Notes: generated from the sequence alone by a model not told the origin. DNA of 64,000 nucleotides from Lysinibacillus sphaericus (GCF_002982115.1 NZ_CP019980.1:1434001-1498000); one strand, 5' to 3'; numbered from the stretch's first letter, positions 28,051 through 37,665 are shown. Numbers and translations are program-made.

Positions 28051-28578
28051 ATGAACAATCAATCACTAACCATTAGTGAGGTACTACGTTTTGCAAATCA
28101 TGATTATGTGAATCAACTTCAACTGATTCGCATGAATTTAGATTTAGGTAGAATTGATGAATCGAAAGAACTTATTCAACATTATTCGGAACAGCTACGA
28201 GTATTGTCTATCATGAATCGTCTACAATTACCACAAACAATGGAGTGGCTACAAACAGCAGGATGGCGCTATCCGGCGTTACCGCTGGAGCTTAATGGTG
28301 AGATCAAAAAACCAGTCACAAATAATATTGACAAGGATGTTGTAGAGTACTTAAACAAAACAGTTATGCATGTTTATGATACATTAGATCCATTTACGGA
28401 GCAGAGATTAGCGATTGATGTACGTGTTGACGATCATACATTTGTTTTGGCATTTACGCTAAATGGACTGTGGAGTGCAGACGCATTCACCGAAAAAGGT
28501 TTGAAACAATTCGACATTCAAACAATTGTGCAGACAAATACGTGCTGGCAATATGTGTTGAGTGCAAATAGGGAGTGA
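28051..28578 (+). CDS. spo0B: Sporulation phosphotransferase Spo0B
   Basis: Relays phosphate from Spo0F to Spo0A in the sporulation phosphorelay. The 175-residue protein begins with a helical hairpin dimerisation region; the phosphorylated histidine is in LRFANHDYVNQLQLIRMNLD (about residue 18), comparable to the RHDWMNKLQLI motif of B. subtilis. The C-terminal part is a degenerate ATPase-like fold. I choose ATG 28051, eight bases after TTGGAG, over GTG 28042. It sits between rpmA and obg as in B. subtilis. Confidence 0.88.
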   Translation: MNNQSLTISEVLRFANHDYVNQLQLIRMNLDLGRIDESKELIQHYSEQLRVLSIMNRLQLPQTMEWLQTAGWRYPALPLELNGEIKKPVTNNIDKDVVEYLNKTVMHVYDTLDPFTEQRLAIDVRVDDHTFVLAFTLNGLWSADAFTEKGLKQFDIQTIVQTNTCWQYVLSANRE

Positions 28579-28583
28579 ATTAA

Positions 28584-29873
28584 ATGTTTGTCGATCACGT
28601 AAAGATATATGTAAAAGGTGGCGATGGCGGTGATGGAATGGTTGCCTTCCGCCGTGAAAAATATGTACCAAATGGTGGTCCAGCTGGAGGCGATGGTGGT
28701 CACGGAGGAAACGTAGTATTTGAAGTAGAAGAAGGTCTACGTACGTTAATGGATTTCCGTTATAAACGTCATTTCAAAGCTGATCGTGGAGAGCACGGGA
28801 TGAGTAAAGGGATGCACGGAAAACGCGCTGAAGATTTAATTGTTAAGGTGCCACCAGGTACCGTTGTAATGAATGAAGAAACTGGGGCTGTTATCGCGGA
28901 TTTAGTTGAGCATGGTCAACAAGCCATTATAGCAAAAGCAGGTCGTGGTGGACGTGGGAATTCTCGCTTTGCAACACCGGCGAACCCTGCTCCTGAACTT
29001 TCTGAAAAAGGTGAGCCAGGACAAGAATTAAATGTTATATTAGAGTTAAAAGTGCTAGCAGATGTTGGGTTAGTAGGTTTCCCAAGTGTTGGTAAATCAA
29101 CACTATTATCAGTTGTGTCTGCTGCAAAACCAAAAATTGGTGCTTATCATTTTACAACAATCGTACCGAATTTAGGGATGATTGAAACAGAAGATCACCG
29201 AAGCTTTGCCATGGCAGATTTACCTGGGCTTATTGAAGGAGCGCATGAAGGGGTAGGATTAGGGCATCAATTTTTACGTCATATTGAGCGTACACGTGTC
29301 ATTGTGCATGTAATCGATATGTCAGGTATGGAAGGTCGTGACCCTTACGAAGATTATTTAACAATTAACGAGGAGTTAAAACAATATAACCTTCGTTTAA
29401 CGGAGCGTCCTCAAATTATTGTAGCAAATAAAATGGATATGCCAGAAGCAGAAGAAAACTTAGTGGAATTCCGCAAAAAGGTGGGCGAAGATGTGCAAAT
29501 CTTCCCAATCTCAGCGATTTCACGCCAAGGCTTAAAAGAATTGTTATTTGCAATTGCCGATTTACTTGAAGTAACGCCTGAGTTCCCTCTATTTGATGAA
29601 TTAGAGGAACAATCGGACGCAACAGTAATGTACAAGCATGAATCACAAGGTGAAGATTTCGAGATTACACGTGATGATGACGGCACATTTATCATTAGTG
29701 GTTACTCGATTGAACGTTTATTTAAAATGACTGACTTTAGTCGTGAAGATGGTATTCGCCGTTTTGCTCGCCAATTACGAGGTATGGGTGTGGATGAGGC
29801 ATTGCGTGAACGTGGTGCACAAAATGGTGATACAGTTCGTCTGCAAGAGTTTGAGTTTGAATTTGTAGATTAA
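28584..29873 (+). CDS. obg: GTPase Obg
   Basis: Essential GTPase acting in 50S ribosome assembly, the general stress response and sporulation. The 429 residues include the glycine-rich Obg fold ([18 protein letters not shown]), the G domain with G1 GFPSVGKST (about residue 165), G3 [10 protein letters not shown] and G4 NKMD, and the C-terminal OCT domain found in Firmicutes. It starts five bases after spo0B with GGGAGTG upstream. Confidence 0.98.
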   Translation: MFVDHVKIYVKGGDGGDGMVAFRREKYVPNGGPAGGDGGHGGNVVFEVEEGLRTLMDFRYKRHFKADRGEHGMSKGMHGKRAEDLIVKVPPGTVVMNEETGAVIADLVEHGQQAIIAKAGRGGRGNSRFATPANPAPELSEKGEPGQELNVILELKVLADVGLVGFPSVGKSTLLSVVSAAKPKIGAYHFTTIVPNLGMIETEDHRSFAMADLPGLIEGAHEGVGLGHQFLRHIERTRVIVHVIDMSGMEGRDPYEDYLTINEELKQYNLRLTERPQIIVANKMDMPEAEENLVEFRKKVGEDVQIFPISAISRQGLKELLFAIADLLEVTPEFPLFDELEEQSDATVMYKHESQGEDFEITRDDDGTFIISGYSIERLFKMTDFSREDGIRRFARQLRGMGVDEALRERGAQNGDTVRLQEFEFEFVD

Positions 29874-29897
29874 GACAGGTGTTTTAGGGGGAAGCGT

Positions 29898-30353
29898 ATG
29901 AAGAATGTTGCGAATCAGCGATATTATTTAGTTCGTGAAGATGTATTAACGGATGCTATGCAAAAAACGTTGGAGGCGAAGCACTTACTTTCGAGTGGTT
30001 CAGTATCCTCCATTTGGGATGCGGTCAAGCAAGTGGATTTATCGCGCAGTGCGTTTTACAAATATCGTGATGCTGTATTTCCTTTTCACTCCATTGTACA
30101 GGAGCGCATTTTAACAGTCTTTTTACAGCTTCAAGACCGAAAAGGAACATTGGCAAAGCTATTAGAAACTGTGACAAATTCGCATTGTAATGTACTGACA
30201 ATTCATCAAACAATTCCAATTCAAGGACGTGCAAATGTTACATTATCATTGGATGTGACGAGCATGACTTCTGAACTTGATGACTTAATACAGCAGTTAA
30301 AAAGGTTAGATTTTGTAGAGTCAGCTGAGGTCATTAGTTCTGGTGCGTTGTAA
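29898..30353 (+). CDS. pheB: ACT-domain protein PheB (UPF0735)
   Basis: A 151-residue protein: an N-terminal helix-turn-helix-like segment (AVKQVDLSRSAFYKYRDAVFPF) and a C-terminal ACT domain (ILTVFLQLQDRKGTLAKLLE). Known as PheB/YszB in B. subtilis, encoded next to obg and pheA; a role in sensing or regulating phenylalanine synthesis is presumed but not proven. AGGGGGAAG precedes ATG 29898. Followed by a terminator and about 340 bases before pheA. Confidence 0.88.
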   Translation: MKNVANQRYYLVREDVLTDAMQKTLEAKHLLSSGSVSSIWDAVKQVDLSRSAFYKYRDAVFPFHSIVQERILTVFLQLQDRKGTLAKLLETVTNSHCNVLTIHQTIPIQGRANVTLSLDVTSMTSELDDLIQQLKRLDFVESAEVISSGAL

Positions 30354-30384
30354 AGGGGCAGTTTGTAAAGCCCCTTTGTCTTTT
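30352..30384 (+). terminator. Intrinsic terminator after pheB
   Basis: AAAGGGGC (30352-30359) and GCCCCTTT (30370-30377) form a perfect stem followed by GTCTTTT. Confidence 0.8.
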
Positions 30385-30420
30385 AGTAGTTCATGCTGGT
30401 AGATGTTGATACAAAATTTC

Positions 30421-30500
30421 GCTTCCTTTCCGCATGCGATGAGCAAGCCTCGCCGAAGTAAAAACCTCAGTGGGGTTTCGCTTAACTCGCTATCCTGCAG
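30421..30500 (-). repeat. Degenerate Bacillaceae intergenic repeat, copy A
   Basis: The stretch with TTCCGCATGCGATGAGCAAGCCTC, CCTCAGTGGGGTTTCGC and CTATCCTGCAG resembles an abundant intergenic repeat in Bacillaceae (CTTTCCGC - GAGCCTCCTCG - GGGGTCT - CCTGCAGGAGTC pattern, from memory). It generates a spurious reverse-strand frame. The rest of the pheB-pheA gap holds a weak hairpin near 30593-30628 with a T run. Confidence 0.45.
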
Positions 30501-30694
30501 AAATACTGCGGAATTTGTAAAAGCTGCTATAGAAATGTACAATTCCATTTCAAACAGCTAGCAAAAGCAGTACGTATTTTCACAATACTTTTTAGAGAAG
30601 GCTGTTTTACATAGCCTCTTCTTTTTTAGCAAGAGTTTTCCAAACATTATAAATGTTTAATATACTACGCATTGTAGCGGAGGAGGTCATTTTG

Positions 30695-31576
30695 ATGACA
30701 GAGCAACAGTGGGAAAAGCGTATTGCATATTTAGGACCAGAAGCTTCATTTACATATTTAGCAACAAAATCTATTTTTCCAACTGACTGGCTTGTCCCAT
30801 GTGCAACAATTCCAGAATGCATTGAGGCAGTGGCAGAGGGGAAAGTTGATTTAGCAGTTGTACCATTAGAAAATGCACTAGAGGGCTCAGTTCCGCTGAC
30901 GCTGGATTATTTATTCCACGAGGCAACGCTTTATGTAACAGGTGAACTACAGCTGAAAATTCAACAACATTTAATGGTCAATGAAGCGCAGAAGAACAAT
31001 TGGGAATCGATTGAAGGTGTTTATTCGCATCCGCATGCATTAGCTCAATGCCACAAATATTTATTTTATCGTTTTAGTGATGTGCCGTTACATCAAACAA
31101 CATCAACAGCAGCCGCTGCAAAATTTGTATCCGAAAATCCTGATAAATGTATTGCTGCAGTTGGTAATGCAGCAGCCGCAGCAAAATACGGTTTAACTAT
31201 CGTGCAAGACAATATTCATGACTTTCATTTTAATCATACTCGTTTCTTTGTATTATCAAAGCAAAATAAGCGGTTACCACAGGAATTATCAGAAGGGCAA
31301 GCAAAGACAACTTTCATGATTACATTACCGACAGATCGATCAGGGGCTTTGCACCAAGTTTTATCGGTATTTGCATGGCGACAATTAAATTTAAGTAAAA
31401 TTGAATCACGCCCATTAAAAACAGGTCTTGGAGATTATTTCTTCATGATTGATGTTTTAGCAGATGAAAAAGACCCGATGATGCGTGGAGCTATGGAGGA
31501 ACTGGCGGCGCTTGGTTGCAAGGTGAAGTCACTTGGTACATACTTTACGTATTTAACAAAGTCTGACGAAGAATAA
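30695..31576 (+). CDS. pheA: Prephenate dehydratase
   Basis: Converts prephenate to phenylpyruvate in phenylalanine synthesis. The 293-residue monofunctional enzyme has the catalytic domain beginning RIAYLGPEASFTYLAT, the active-site motif NHTRFFVLS near residue 187 and a C-terminal regulatory ACT domain with the phenylalanine-binding motif KIESRPLKTGLGDYFF. GGAGGAGG stands eight bases before ATG 30695; the open frame to 30653 has no ribosome site. Confidence 0.96.
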   Translation: MTEQQWEKRIAYLGPEASFTYLATKSIFPTDWLVPCATIPECIEAVAEGKVDLAVVPLENALEGSVPLTLDYLFHEATLYVTGELQLKIQQHLMVNEAQKNNWESIEGVYSHPHALAQCHKYLFYRFSDVPLHQTTSTAAAAKFVSENPDKCIAAVGNAAAAAKYGLTIVQDNIHDFHFNHTRFFVLSKQNKRLPQELSEGQAKTTFMITLPTDRSGALHQVLSVFAWRQLNLSKIESRPLKTGLGDYFFMIDVLADEKDPMMRGAMEELAALGCKVKSLGTYFTYLTKSDEE

Positions 31577-31598
31577 CAGCAACTTAGGGGTGATTGAT

Positions 31599-31997
31599 GT
31601 GGGTGGCATTATATTATTTGATGGCATTTGTAATTTTTGTAATAGTAGTGTGCAATTTATTATTAAACGTGACCGAGCGGCGTTTTTTAAATTTGCTTCG
31701 ATTCAAAGTGAAGTTGGTCAAGCACTTCTTGAACAATACAAGGTACCAGCAAATATAAATAGTGTGATTTACATTGAGCAAGGAAAAGTATACGTTGAAT
31801 CGACGGCAGCACTTAACATTACTAGACACTTAGATGGCTTATGGCCTGTGTTTTATGTGTTGATTGCTATACCACCTTGTATACGAAACACTGCCTATCA
31901 ACTTTTTGCTAAAAATCGCTATCGTCTTTTTGGCCAAAAGCAAGCTTGTTTATTACCTTCACCATCACAACGCGAGCGTTTTCTGGAACAACGATAA
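31599..31997 (+). CDS. DCC-family (DUF393) thiol-disulfide oxidoreductase-like protein
   Basis: A 132-residue YuxK/DCC family protein with the signature FDGICNFCNSSVQFII near the N-terminus (D-G-x-C-x-x-C), then RDRAAFFKFASIQS and a hydrophobic middle (WPVFYVLIAIPPCIRNTAY). The double cysteine suggests redox or metal function; the physiological role is unknown. I prefer GTG 31599, eight bases after TTAGGGG; GTG 31590 overlaps that ribosome site. Convergent with niaR. Confidence 0.85.
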   Translation: MGGIILFDGICNFCNSSVQFIIKRDRAAFFKFASIQSEVGQALLEQYKVPANINSVIYIEQGKVYVESTAALNITRHLDGLWPVFYVLIAIPPCIRNTAYQLFAKNRYRLFGQKQACLLPSPSQRERFLEQR

Positions 31998-32004
31998 TCA
32001 GCAC

Positions 32005-32103
32005 AAAAAATCCACTGCGAATTCTACAGGAACGTAAGTCGCTACAAGCTATGTGCTAGCTGGCTGCTTACGTTGTGCTGTATGGAAATCGGAGTGGATT
32101 TTT
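32005..32103. terminator. Long bidirectional terminator between the DCC gene and niaR
   Basis: AAAAATCCACT (32006-32016) pairs with AGTGGATTTTT (32093-32103), with further pairing inside (CTACAG with CTGTAT, ACGTAAG with CTTACGT). A/T runs flank both sides, so it can terminate transcripts from either direction. Confidence 0.75.
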
Positions 32104-32116
32104 GCGTTTAAATTTT

Positions 32117-32143
32117 CAGAATTGTTTGCGTGTCTGGCACGCC
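32117..32143 (+). repeat. Dispersed intergenic repeat, copy 3
   Basis: CAGAATTGTTTGCGTG followed by TCTGGCACGCC, just before the niaR stop. The core is GTGTCTGGCAC. Confidence 0.6.
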
Positions 32144-32145
32144 AA

Positions 32146-32679
32146 TTATTGATCTGTGATTAGATAGCCTTTTTTTTGTAGGGACTGCTCTATTAAGTCT
32201 AAAATTTCCATGGATGGAGCGGAAATAACATGAAGGTGTGTGCCGCCTGTAAGTGCAGATAAGTAATTGGCTTGTGTGTCGTCTACACGTTGTACAAATT
32301 TATCGACATCATGACGGTTGGAGACCATTAAAGAAGCGGTAATTTCTCCGTAGATGGGGTGCTCAACAATCACATTTTTAACCGTACCACCGCAGTCCAC
32401 GATAGTTAACAATTCGTCTTTGGCGTCTTCAGGTGTGTGAAAACAAGGGATCGTGCGTTCAACAGTTTGATTGAGTTGCTCTTGGTGCATATAAATATAG
32501 CCTTGGCTTGTTGCAATGATTGGTTCGTTTCTAGCCTTTAATAATGTCATATCATTCACAATAACTTGTCTAGAAACATTTGCAAATTTAGCGAAGTCTG
32601 TCCCAGTAATAGGTGTGTTGCTTTTTTTTAGCAGTTCTAGAAGTTGCAGTCGGCGTTCCTCGCCTAACATTTTTTTCAT
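32146..32679 (-). CDS. niaR: NAD biosynthesis transcriptional repressor NiaR
   Basis: A 177-residue regulator: an N-terminal helix-turn-helix (FAKFANVSRQVIVNDMTLLKAR, residues about 28-49) and a C-terminal 3H domain with conserved histidines (VEHPIYGEITA, SNRHDVDKF, GGTHLHVISA) that binds nicotinic acid and metal. In Bacillales NiaR (YrxA) represses nadABC and niacin uptake genes. The nad genes next to it in B. subtilis are not in this window. Minus-strand ribosome site AGAGGTGATC before ATG 32679. Divergent from safA. Confidence 0.92.
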   Translation of the reverse strand: MKKMLGEERRLQLLELLKKSNTPITGTDFAKFANVSRQVIVNDMTLLKARNEPIIATSQGYIYMHQEQLNQTVERTIPCFHTPEDAKDELLTIVDCGGTVKNVIVEHPIYGEITASLMVSNRHDVDKFVQRVDDTQANYLSALTGGTHLHVISAPSMEILDLIEQSLQKKGYLITDQ

Positions 32680-32822
32680 AAAAGATCACCTCTGCCGTGT
32701 AATAAAGGAAGTAGTATTCCTTATGCATTAGTGTACCATGAAGCATTTCCACCATGCGTGAATTTTTTGTATCCAAATGAAACATTGAACATATGATACG
32801 TAGAGAGGAAGGGAGGAAAAAA

Positions 32823-33866
32823 TTGCGTATTCATATTGTTCAAAAGGGAGATACATTGTGGAAGATTGCGAAGGAGTACGGTATTTCATTTGAGGATTTA
32901 AAACGACTCAATGCCCATCTTGCCAACCCTGATTATATTGTTCCGGGCATGGAAATTATTTTGCCTGAAAAAATAAATAAGGAAACTCATAAAGAAACAC
33001 ATAAGGAAACACAAGTCCATAAAGAGATGCCTACTACTCAAACAAGGCCAAGTAAGGAAAGTGTAAAAAAAGAGGTGCAAAAGCCGATGCCGGCACCACC
33101 TCCGATTGTGGTTCAACCACCAGCACCGATGCCGATGCCAGAGCCGCAAATGATACCAATACCATTCCCGATGCCGATGCCAATGCCGATGCCGCAACCA
33201 CAGCAACCGATGTGGGTGCCACAGCCAGTAGAACTTAGCTGGAATCAACAATTAGTAATGCCGCAGCAACCGGCACCTATACCAGCACCACCAGTAGCAC
33301 AACCAGCACCGCCACCACCACCACCGCCGCCACCACCAGCACCAGCACCAGCGCCACCAGTTCAACATGTACCGCATATGCCGATGGTGCCTCATTGTTC
33401 TAGTTGCCATCAGCCAGTGCATCATCAAATGTGGTGGCATATGCCAATGCAACCACAAATAGAGGCTTACACAATGCCGCAGCAACCGATGCCATGTGTA
33501 ATGCCTCAACAGCAACCGATGCCATGTGCAATGCCTCAACAACAACCGATGCATTGTGCAATGCCAGCTAATGCGGTTGGAGGAGAAAATTTCCTAGAAT
33601 CGAGCACATCACCATTCTTTAATCCGAATGCCGGACAAATGCAACCTCAATTTGAGCAAATGCCAATGATGCCAATGATGCCAATGAATCAATCTTGTGG
33701 ATGCGGCGCACAGCACGGAATGGGGCAATCTTGTGGATGTGGCTCTCAGCCGGTAATGATGCCGAATTGGCAATTTGACCCATGCCATTGTCCGCCACCA
33801 TGTTCAGCTGGACCATGGATGTCACCGCACTTTTTCCCAGGCGGGATGACGCCTTATCGATGGTAA
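32823..33866 (+). CDS. safA: SafA spore coat assembly protein, Met/Pro-rich
   Basis: A 347-residue protein with an N-terminal LysM domain (MRIHIVQKGDTLWKIAKEYG to EIILPEK, residues 1-46) that binds spore peptidoglycan at the cortex-coat interface. The rest is low complexity: proline-methionine tracts (PMPMPMPMPQPQQPM), a proline run, repeats of MPQQQPMPCAMP near residues 220-245 and Cys-Gly motifs QSCGCG occurring twice. SafA is the inner coat hub in B. subtilis. The start is TTG 32823, six to seven bases after AAGGGAGG; ATG 32793 upstream would put that site inside the gene. It stands before ruvA, as in B. subtilis, with coxA and bofC missing. The stop overlaps the ATG of the next gene. Confidence 0.88.
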   Translation: MRIHIVQKGDTLWKIAKEYGISFEDLKRLNAHLANPDYIVPGMEIILPEKINKETHKETHKETQVHKEMPTTQTRPSKESVKKEVQKPMPAPPPIVVQPPAPMPMPEPQMIPIPFPMPMPMPMPQPQQPMWVPQPVELSWNQQLVMPQQPAPIPAPPVAQPAPPPPPPPPPPAPAPAPPVQHVPHMPMVPHCSSCHQPVHHQMWWHMPMQPQIEAYTMPQQPMPCVMPQQQPMPCAMPQQQPMHCAMPANAVGGENFLESSTSPFFNPNAGQMQPQFEQMPMMPMMPMNQSCGCGAQHGMGQSCGCGSQPVMMPNWQFDPCHCPPPCSAGPWMSPHFFPGGMTPYRW

Positions 33867-34734
33867 AAAAGCCTATATTGTCGAGGAAGTAAAGCCTAAT
33901 ATTTGGAAGTATAAATATCAATCTAAACATTATTTTGTAAAACGAGCAAAGCAGTTACAAATAGCGGATAAAGTGAGGGCAATTCATCGCCATTTGGGAC
34001 GACTAGAACCCTCACTCGTCCTGCCGTTAGTAAAAAGTGATGATGATCAACTCATTGTTCAAATGTGGCAAGAGGGAAGTCATAGTGCGAATTTTGCTTA
34101 TAAAAAAGATAGGGAACAATCTTTAAAGCTATTAATCGATTTGCATGACACGAACCAAAAAATTGCGTGGCAACGAGTACCAGGTTTGCATACCTTTTCT
34201 CAGCTTTTAAAATGGCAGATGCGTCATATGCGTTTTAAAAGTAGGCGAAATGACTTGCGAGCATTTTTAACGAGAGAAGAAGTGGAGCAAATTATTCATT
34301 TTAGCGAAAAGGCTTTGCAGTTAATGGAACTAGAAGATGTGCCGGAAAAAGACATCACGCTATTGCATGGTGATGTTGTGCACCATAACTTTTTATGGTG
34401 TACAGATGGTGAATTACGTTTAATCGATTTTGACTTAGCCCATCTCGGAGAAGCGGATGATGAGTATATATTATGGCTGCATCGCGTGTTGCCCGCAGTA
34501 GATTATGATCTTGCTAGTATTTTAAGAGAATTGCCAGCGCTTGAACGGTTAGATAAAAGGAAGTTCCATCGTTTAAAGTTTCCAAATGAGCTGTTGCGAG
34601 AATGGTTATTTGCTATAGATTTACCTTTAGAACAACAGCTAGTATTTTTAGATTATTTGATACCATTTACTAAGCGAGCGCTAACATACTGGCCGAAACT
34701 GTGGTACGATATTGATAGAGTGATGAAGAGATGA
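33860..34734 (+). CDS. Phosphotransferase-like (APH/CotS family) spore protein gene with out-of-frame start
   Basis: The protein shows the aminoglycoside-phosphotransferase/choline-kinase pattern: catalytic loop LLHGDVVHHNFLW and RLIDFDLAHLG, the fold shared by the spore coat proteins CotS, YsxE and YutH. The coding signal runs unbroken from 33871 (GCC, residues AYIVEEVKPNIWKYKYQ) to the stop at 34734, but that frame has no ATG, GTG or TTG before GTG 33973, which would cut off about 36 conserved-looking residues. ATG 33860, overlapping the safA stop, is followed by GTA AAA AAG: a -1 slip on the heptamer A-AAA-AAG (33865-33871) joins it exactly, giving M-V-K-K-AYIVEEV and 291 residues. Either a frameshift signal, a one-base deletion in the A run, or an unusual start. 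Confidence 0.75.
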
Positions 34735-34756
34735 CCGTCCCCGAGGCGGTCATTTT
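34731..34756 (+). terminator. Intrinsic terminator after the safA-kinase unit
   Basis: ATGACCG and CGGTCAT (34746-34752) stem, then T5, overlapping the kinase stop codon. Confidence 0.8.
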
Positions 34757-34810
34757 TGCATGGAATCGGCACTATTGCTATTGCATATAGTCGAGCATTC
34801 GTTCGCTATA

Positions 34811-34819
34811 TGCTATAAT
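34811..34819 (+). promoter_or_regulatory. Extended -10 promoter for ruvA
   Basis: TGCTATAAT is a perfect extended -10, about 29 bases before the ruvA start. No clear -35 and no clear LexA box was seen. Confidence 0.5.
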
Positions 34820-34847
34820 CGAAGACGATGAATGTGAGGGATATACT

Positions 34848-35468
34848 ATGTATGATTATTTAAAAGGTCAAGTAGTGCGTATTACGCCAGAATATGTCGT
34901 GCTTGAGCAACAAGGGATAGGTTGGCAATTGAATACACCGAACCCATTTGTATTTCGTGCGTCGGCAGCTGAACAACAAATTTACGTACACTTGCATGTT
35001 CGGGAAGATGCACAAGTGCTGTATGGTTTTCCGAATTTAGACCAACGAGAGTTATTCCGAAAATTAATTTTAGTGTCAGGCATTGGACCTAAAGGTGCAC
35101 TAGCAATCTTAGCGACCGGTAACCCGCAACAAGTTATCGGTGCCATTGAACGAGAAGATGAAACGTTTTTAGTGAAATTTCCAGGTGTTGGCAAAAAGAC
35201 GGCGCGTCAAATGATTCTAGATTTAAAAGGTAAACTTGGATCTTTACTAGACACAATGGAACTACCTAGTTCGGAAGATGAGCTGCCTTTATTCGGCGTT
35301 AATCCATATAAACATGAACTAGAAGAAGCCATTCTAGCATTAATGGCTCTCGGATACTCGGAAAAAGAACTCGATAAAATCCGACCACAACTAGAAGATA
35401 ATGACAAGCTGGAAACAACAGATGCGTATATGAAGCAAGCATTGCAGTTGTTATTAAAGCTGAAATAA
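34848..35468 (+). CDS. ruvA: Holliday junction DNA helicase subunit RuvA
   Basis: Binds four-way DNA junctions as a tetramer and loads RuvB. The 206 residues comprise the N-terminal OB fold (MYDYLKGQVVRITPEYVVLE), helix-hairpin-helix repeats (LILVSGIGPKGALAIL and LVKFPGVGKKTARQMILDLK) and a C-terminal domain contacting RuvB (LEEAILALMALGYSEKELDK). TGTGAGGG precedes ATG 34848. ruvB follows 18 bases on. Confidence 0.97.
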   Translation: MYDYLKGQVVRITPEYVVLEQQGIGWQLNTPNPFVFRASAAEQQIYVHLHVREDAQVLYGFPNLDQRELFRKLILVSGIGPKGALAILATGNPQQVIGAIEREDETFLVKFPGVGKKTARQMILDLKGKLGSLLDTMELPSSEDELPLFGVNPYKHELEEAILALMALGYSEKELDKIRPQLEDNDKLETTDAYMKQALQLLLKLK

Positions 35469-35486
35469 TAGAAGGGAGGCAGGTAC

Positions 35487-36491
35487 ATGTCGGAACGTAT
35501 GATAGCGAGTGAAGCTGGCCGTTATGATGAACAATTTGAATTATCTCTTAGACCTCAAAGATTAGCACAATATATTGGGCAGCAAAAGGTGAAAGAAAAT
35601 TTACAAATTTTCATTGAAGCGGCAAAGCTTCGGCAGGAAAGTTTAGATCATGTACTATTATATGGTCCTCCTGGATTGGGAAAGACGACATTAGCCGCGG
35701 TTATTGCAAATGAAATGAATGTTAATGTTCGTATGACGAGTGGTCCTGCCATTGAGCGTCCAGGAGATTTAGCCGCGATTTTAAGCTCGTTGGAGCCTGG
35801 GGATGTATTGTTTATTGATGAGATTCATCGTCTTCCACGTGCAATTGAAGAAGTGCTATATCCAGCTATGGAGGATTTTTGCTTAGATATTGTTGTTGGA
35901 AAGGGACCGGAAGCGCGTTCGGTTCGTCTTGAATTGCCACCTTTTACGCTTGTTGGTGCAACGACAAGAGCCGGTGCGTTATCAGCCCCGCTACGAGATC
36001 GATTTGGTGTACTGCTACGTTTAGAGTATTACGATAATACGTCACTTGCTGAAATTGTCGTTAGAAGTGCCCATTTATTTGATGTGGATATTGAGCAAAT
36101 AGCGGCAGGCGAAATGGCGAGACGTTCTCGTGGTACACCACGTATTGCTAACCGTTTACTGAAACGAGTGCGAGATTATGCACAAGTGCTTGGAGATGGT
36201 ATGATAACGGAGGACCTTGCTAAGCAAGCGCTAGAGCTTTTACAAGTGGATCCTAGAGGGCTTGACCATATTGACCATAAGCTTGTGACCAATATGATTG
36301 AGCGCTTCAGTGGTGGCCCAGTAGGCTTAGATACACTTGCTGCTTCCATTGGTGAAGAACGTGTGACGATAGAAGATGTGTACGAGCCATATTTAATGCA
36401 GATTGGCTTTATTCAACGTACACCGCGTGGACGTGTCGCAACGCATCTGGCTTACGAACATTTTGGATATGATTATCCACAACAAACATAA
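35487..36491 (+). CDS. ruvB: Holliday junction branch migration ATPase RuvB
   Basis: AAA+ hexameric motor that drives branch migration with RuvA. The 334 residues contain Walker [18 protein letters not shown] (about residue 60), Walker [20 protein letters not shown], sensor [18 protein letters not shown] with the arginine finger, and a C-terminal winged helix ([24 protein letters not shown]). GAAGGGAGG precedes ATG 35487. No ruvC, as usual in Firmicutes. Confidence 0.98.
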   Translation: MSERMIASEAGRYDEQFELSLRPQRLAQYIGQQKVKENLQIFIEAAKLRQESLDHVLLYGPPGLGKTTLAAVIANEMNVNVRMTSGPAIERPGDLAAILSSLEPGDVLFIDEIHRLPRAIEEVLYPAMEDFCLDIVVGKGPEARSVRLELPPFTLVGATTRAGALSAPLRDRFGVLLRLEYYDNTSLAEIVVRSAHLFDVDIEQIAAGEMARRSRGTPRIANRLLKRVRDYAQVLGDGMITEDLAKQALELLQVDPRGLDHIDHKLVTNMIERFSGGPVGLDTLAASIGEERVTIEDVYEPYLMQIGFIQRTPRGRVATHLAYEHFGYDYPQQT

Positions 36492-36509
36492 AAGAAGGAA
36501 GTTTTTTTC

Positions 36510-37553
36510 ATGCGTGTAGAAGATTTTGATTTTGAATTACCAGAGGAGCTTATCGCACAAACGCCCCTTGTCGATCGTACGGCAAGTCGGTTAATGGTTG
36601 TGACACCGGGCTCAGAGAAAGTCGAGCATCATCATTTTGCTCATATTTTAGAGGAGTTACATGCTGGTGACTGTCTAGTACTGAATGATACAAGAGTATT
36701 ACCTGCTCGTTTAATGGGTGTAAAAGAAGAAACGGGTGCCCATATTGAAGTATTGCTCTTAAAGCAAACGGCTGGAACGGATGAATGGGAAACACTTGTA
36801 AAACCAGCGAAACGTGTTAAAGTAGGTACCGTTGTCACATTTGGAGACGGTTTACTAACAGCAACTTGTACAGCAGAGTTAGACCACGGTGGTCGTATGT
36901 TTGAATTCAAATATGAAGGCATTTTCTATGAAATTTTAGAGCAACTTGGCGAAATGCCATTACCTCCATATATTCGCGAAAAATTAGATGATAGTGAGCG
37001 TTATCAGACTGTCTATGCGAAAGAACGTGGCTCGGCAGCGGCACCTACAGCTGGTCTTCATTTTACACAAGAATTATTAGAGCAAGTACGAGCAAAAGGT
37101 GTCGAGATTGTTTTTATTACACTACATGTTGGACTTGGAACTTTCCGTCCAGTAAGTGTAGATTCGATCGAAAACCATGAAATGCACGCTGAATTTTATA
37201 GTGTGACAGAAGAAGCTGCGGCTACGATTAACCGTGTAAAAGCAAATGGCGGACATGTCATTGCTGTTGGTACAACATCTACTCGAACACTTGAAACAAT
37301 TGGTTCTAAATATGGAGAAGTCCGCGCAGAGCAAGGATGGACATCTATTTTTATTTATCCAGGCTATCAATTTACAGTGGTGGATGGTTTAATTACAAAC
37401 TTCCATTTACCAAAGTCAACATTAGTAATGCTTGTCAGTACACTTGCGACGAAAGATACGATTTTAAGCGCCTACCATCAAGCAGTAGAAGAAAAATATC
37501 GCTTCTTTAGCTTTGGTGATGCTATGTTTATACGTCCTAGTTTACAAAAATAA
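36510..37553 (+). CDS. queA: S-adenosylmethionine:tRNA ribosyltransferase-isomerase
   Basis: Makes epoxyqueuosine on tRNA by transferring the ribosyl group of SAM. The 347-residue protein shows the family patterns [58 protein letters not shown] and [24 protein letters not shown] precedes ATG 36510. Next to tgt, which performs the preceding step. Confidence 0.97.
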   Translation: MRVEDFDFELPEELIAQTPLVDRTASRLMVVTPGSEKVEHHHFAHILEELHAGDCLVLNDTRVLPARLMGVKEETGAHIEVLLLKQTAGTDEWETLVKPAKRVKVGTVVTFGDGLLTATCTAELDHGGRMFEFKYEGIFYEILEQLGEMPLPPYIREKLDDSERYQTVYAKERGSAAAPTAGLHFTQELLEQVRAKGVEIVFITLHVGLGTFRPVSVDSIENHEMHAEFYSVTEEAAATINRVKANGGHVIAVGTTSTRTLETIGSKYGEVRAEQGWTSIFIYPGYQFTVVDGLITNFHLPKSTLVMLVSTLATKDTILSAYHQAVEEKYRFFSFGDAMFIRPSLQK

Positions 37554-37560
37554 TTCACTT

Positions 37561-37595
37561 CTGTTGCATCATCATAAGAGATGCAACAGGATTTT
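37561..37595 (+). terminator. Hairpin between queA and tgt
   Basis: CTGTTGCATC (37561-37570) and GATGCAACAG (37580-37589) make a perfect 10-bp stem followed only by GATTTTG, so termination may be partial. Confidence 0.6.
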
Positions 37596-37665
37596 GATTT
37601 GTTCAATAGCATAATCAAGCAAGAAATCGGAGTACTGTTTTTACTTTAGATAAGAGAGGATTTAA

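Noticed and set aside
30321-30548. 75-codon reverse-strand ORF in the pheB-pheA gap
   Set aside because: It is a translation of the degenerate Bacillaceae repeat and of the pheB terminator, with no ribosome site.
33034-33554. Several long reverse-strand ORFs opposite safA (Trp/His/Arg-rich)
   Set aside because: They are mirror translations of the CCA/CCG/ATG repeats coding Pro and Met in safA.
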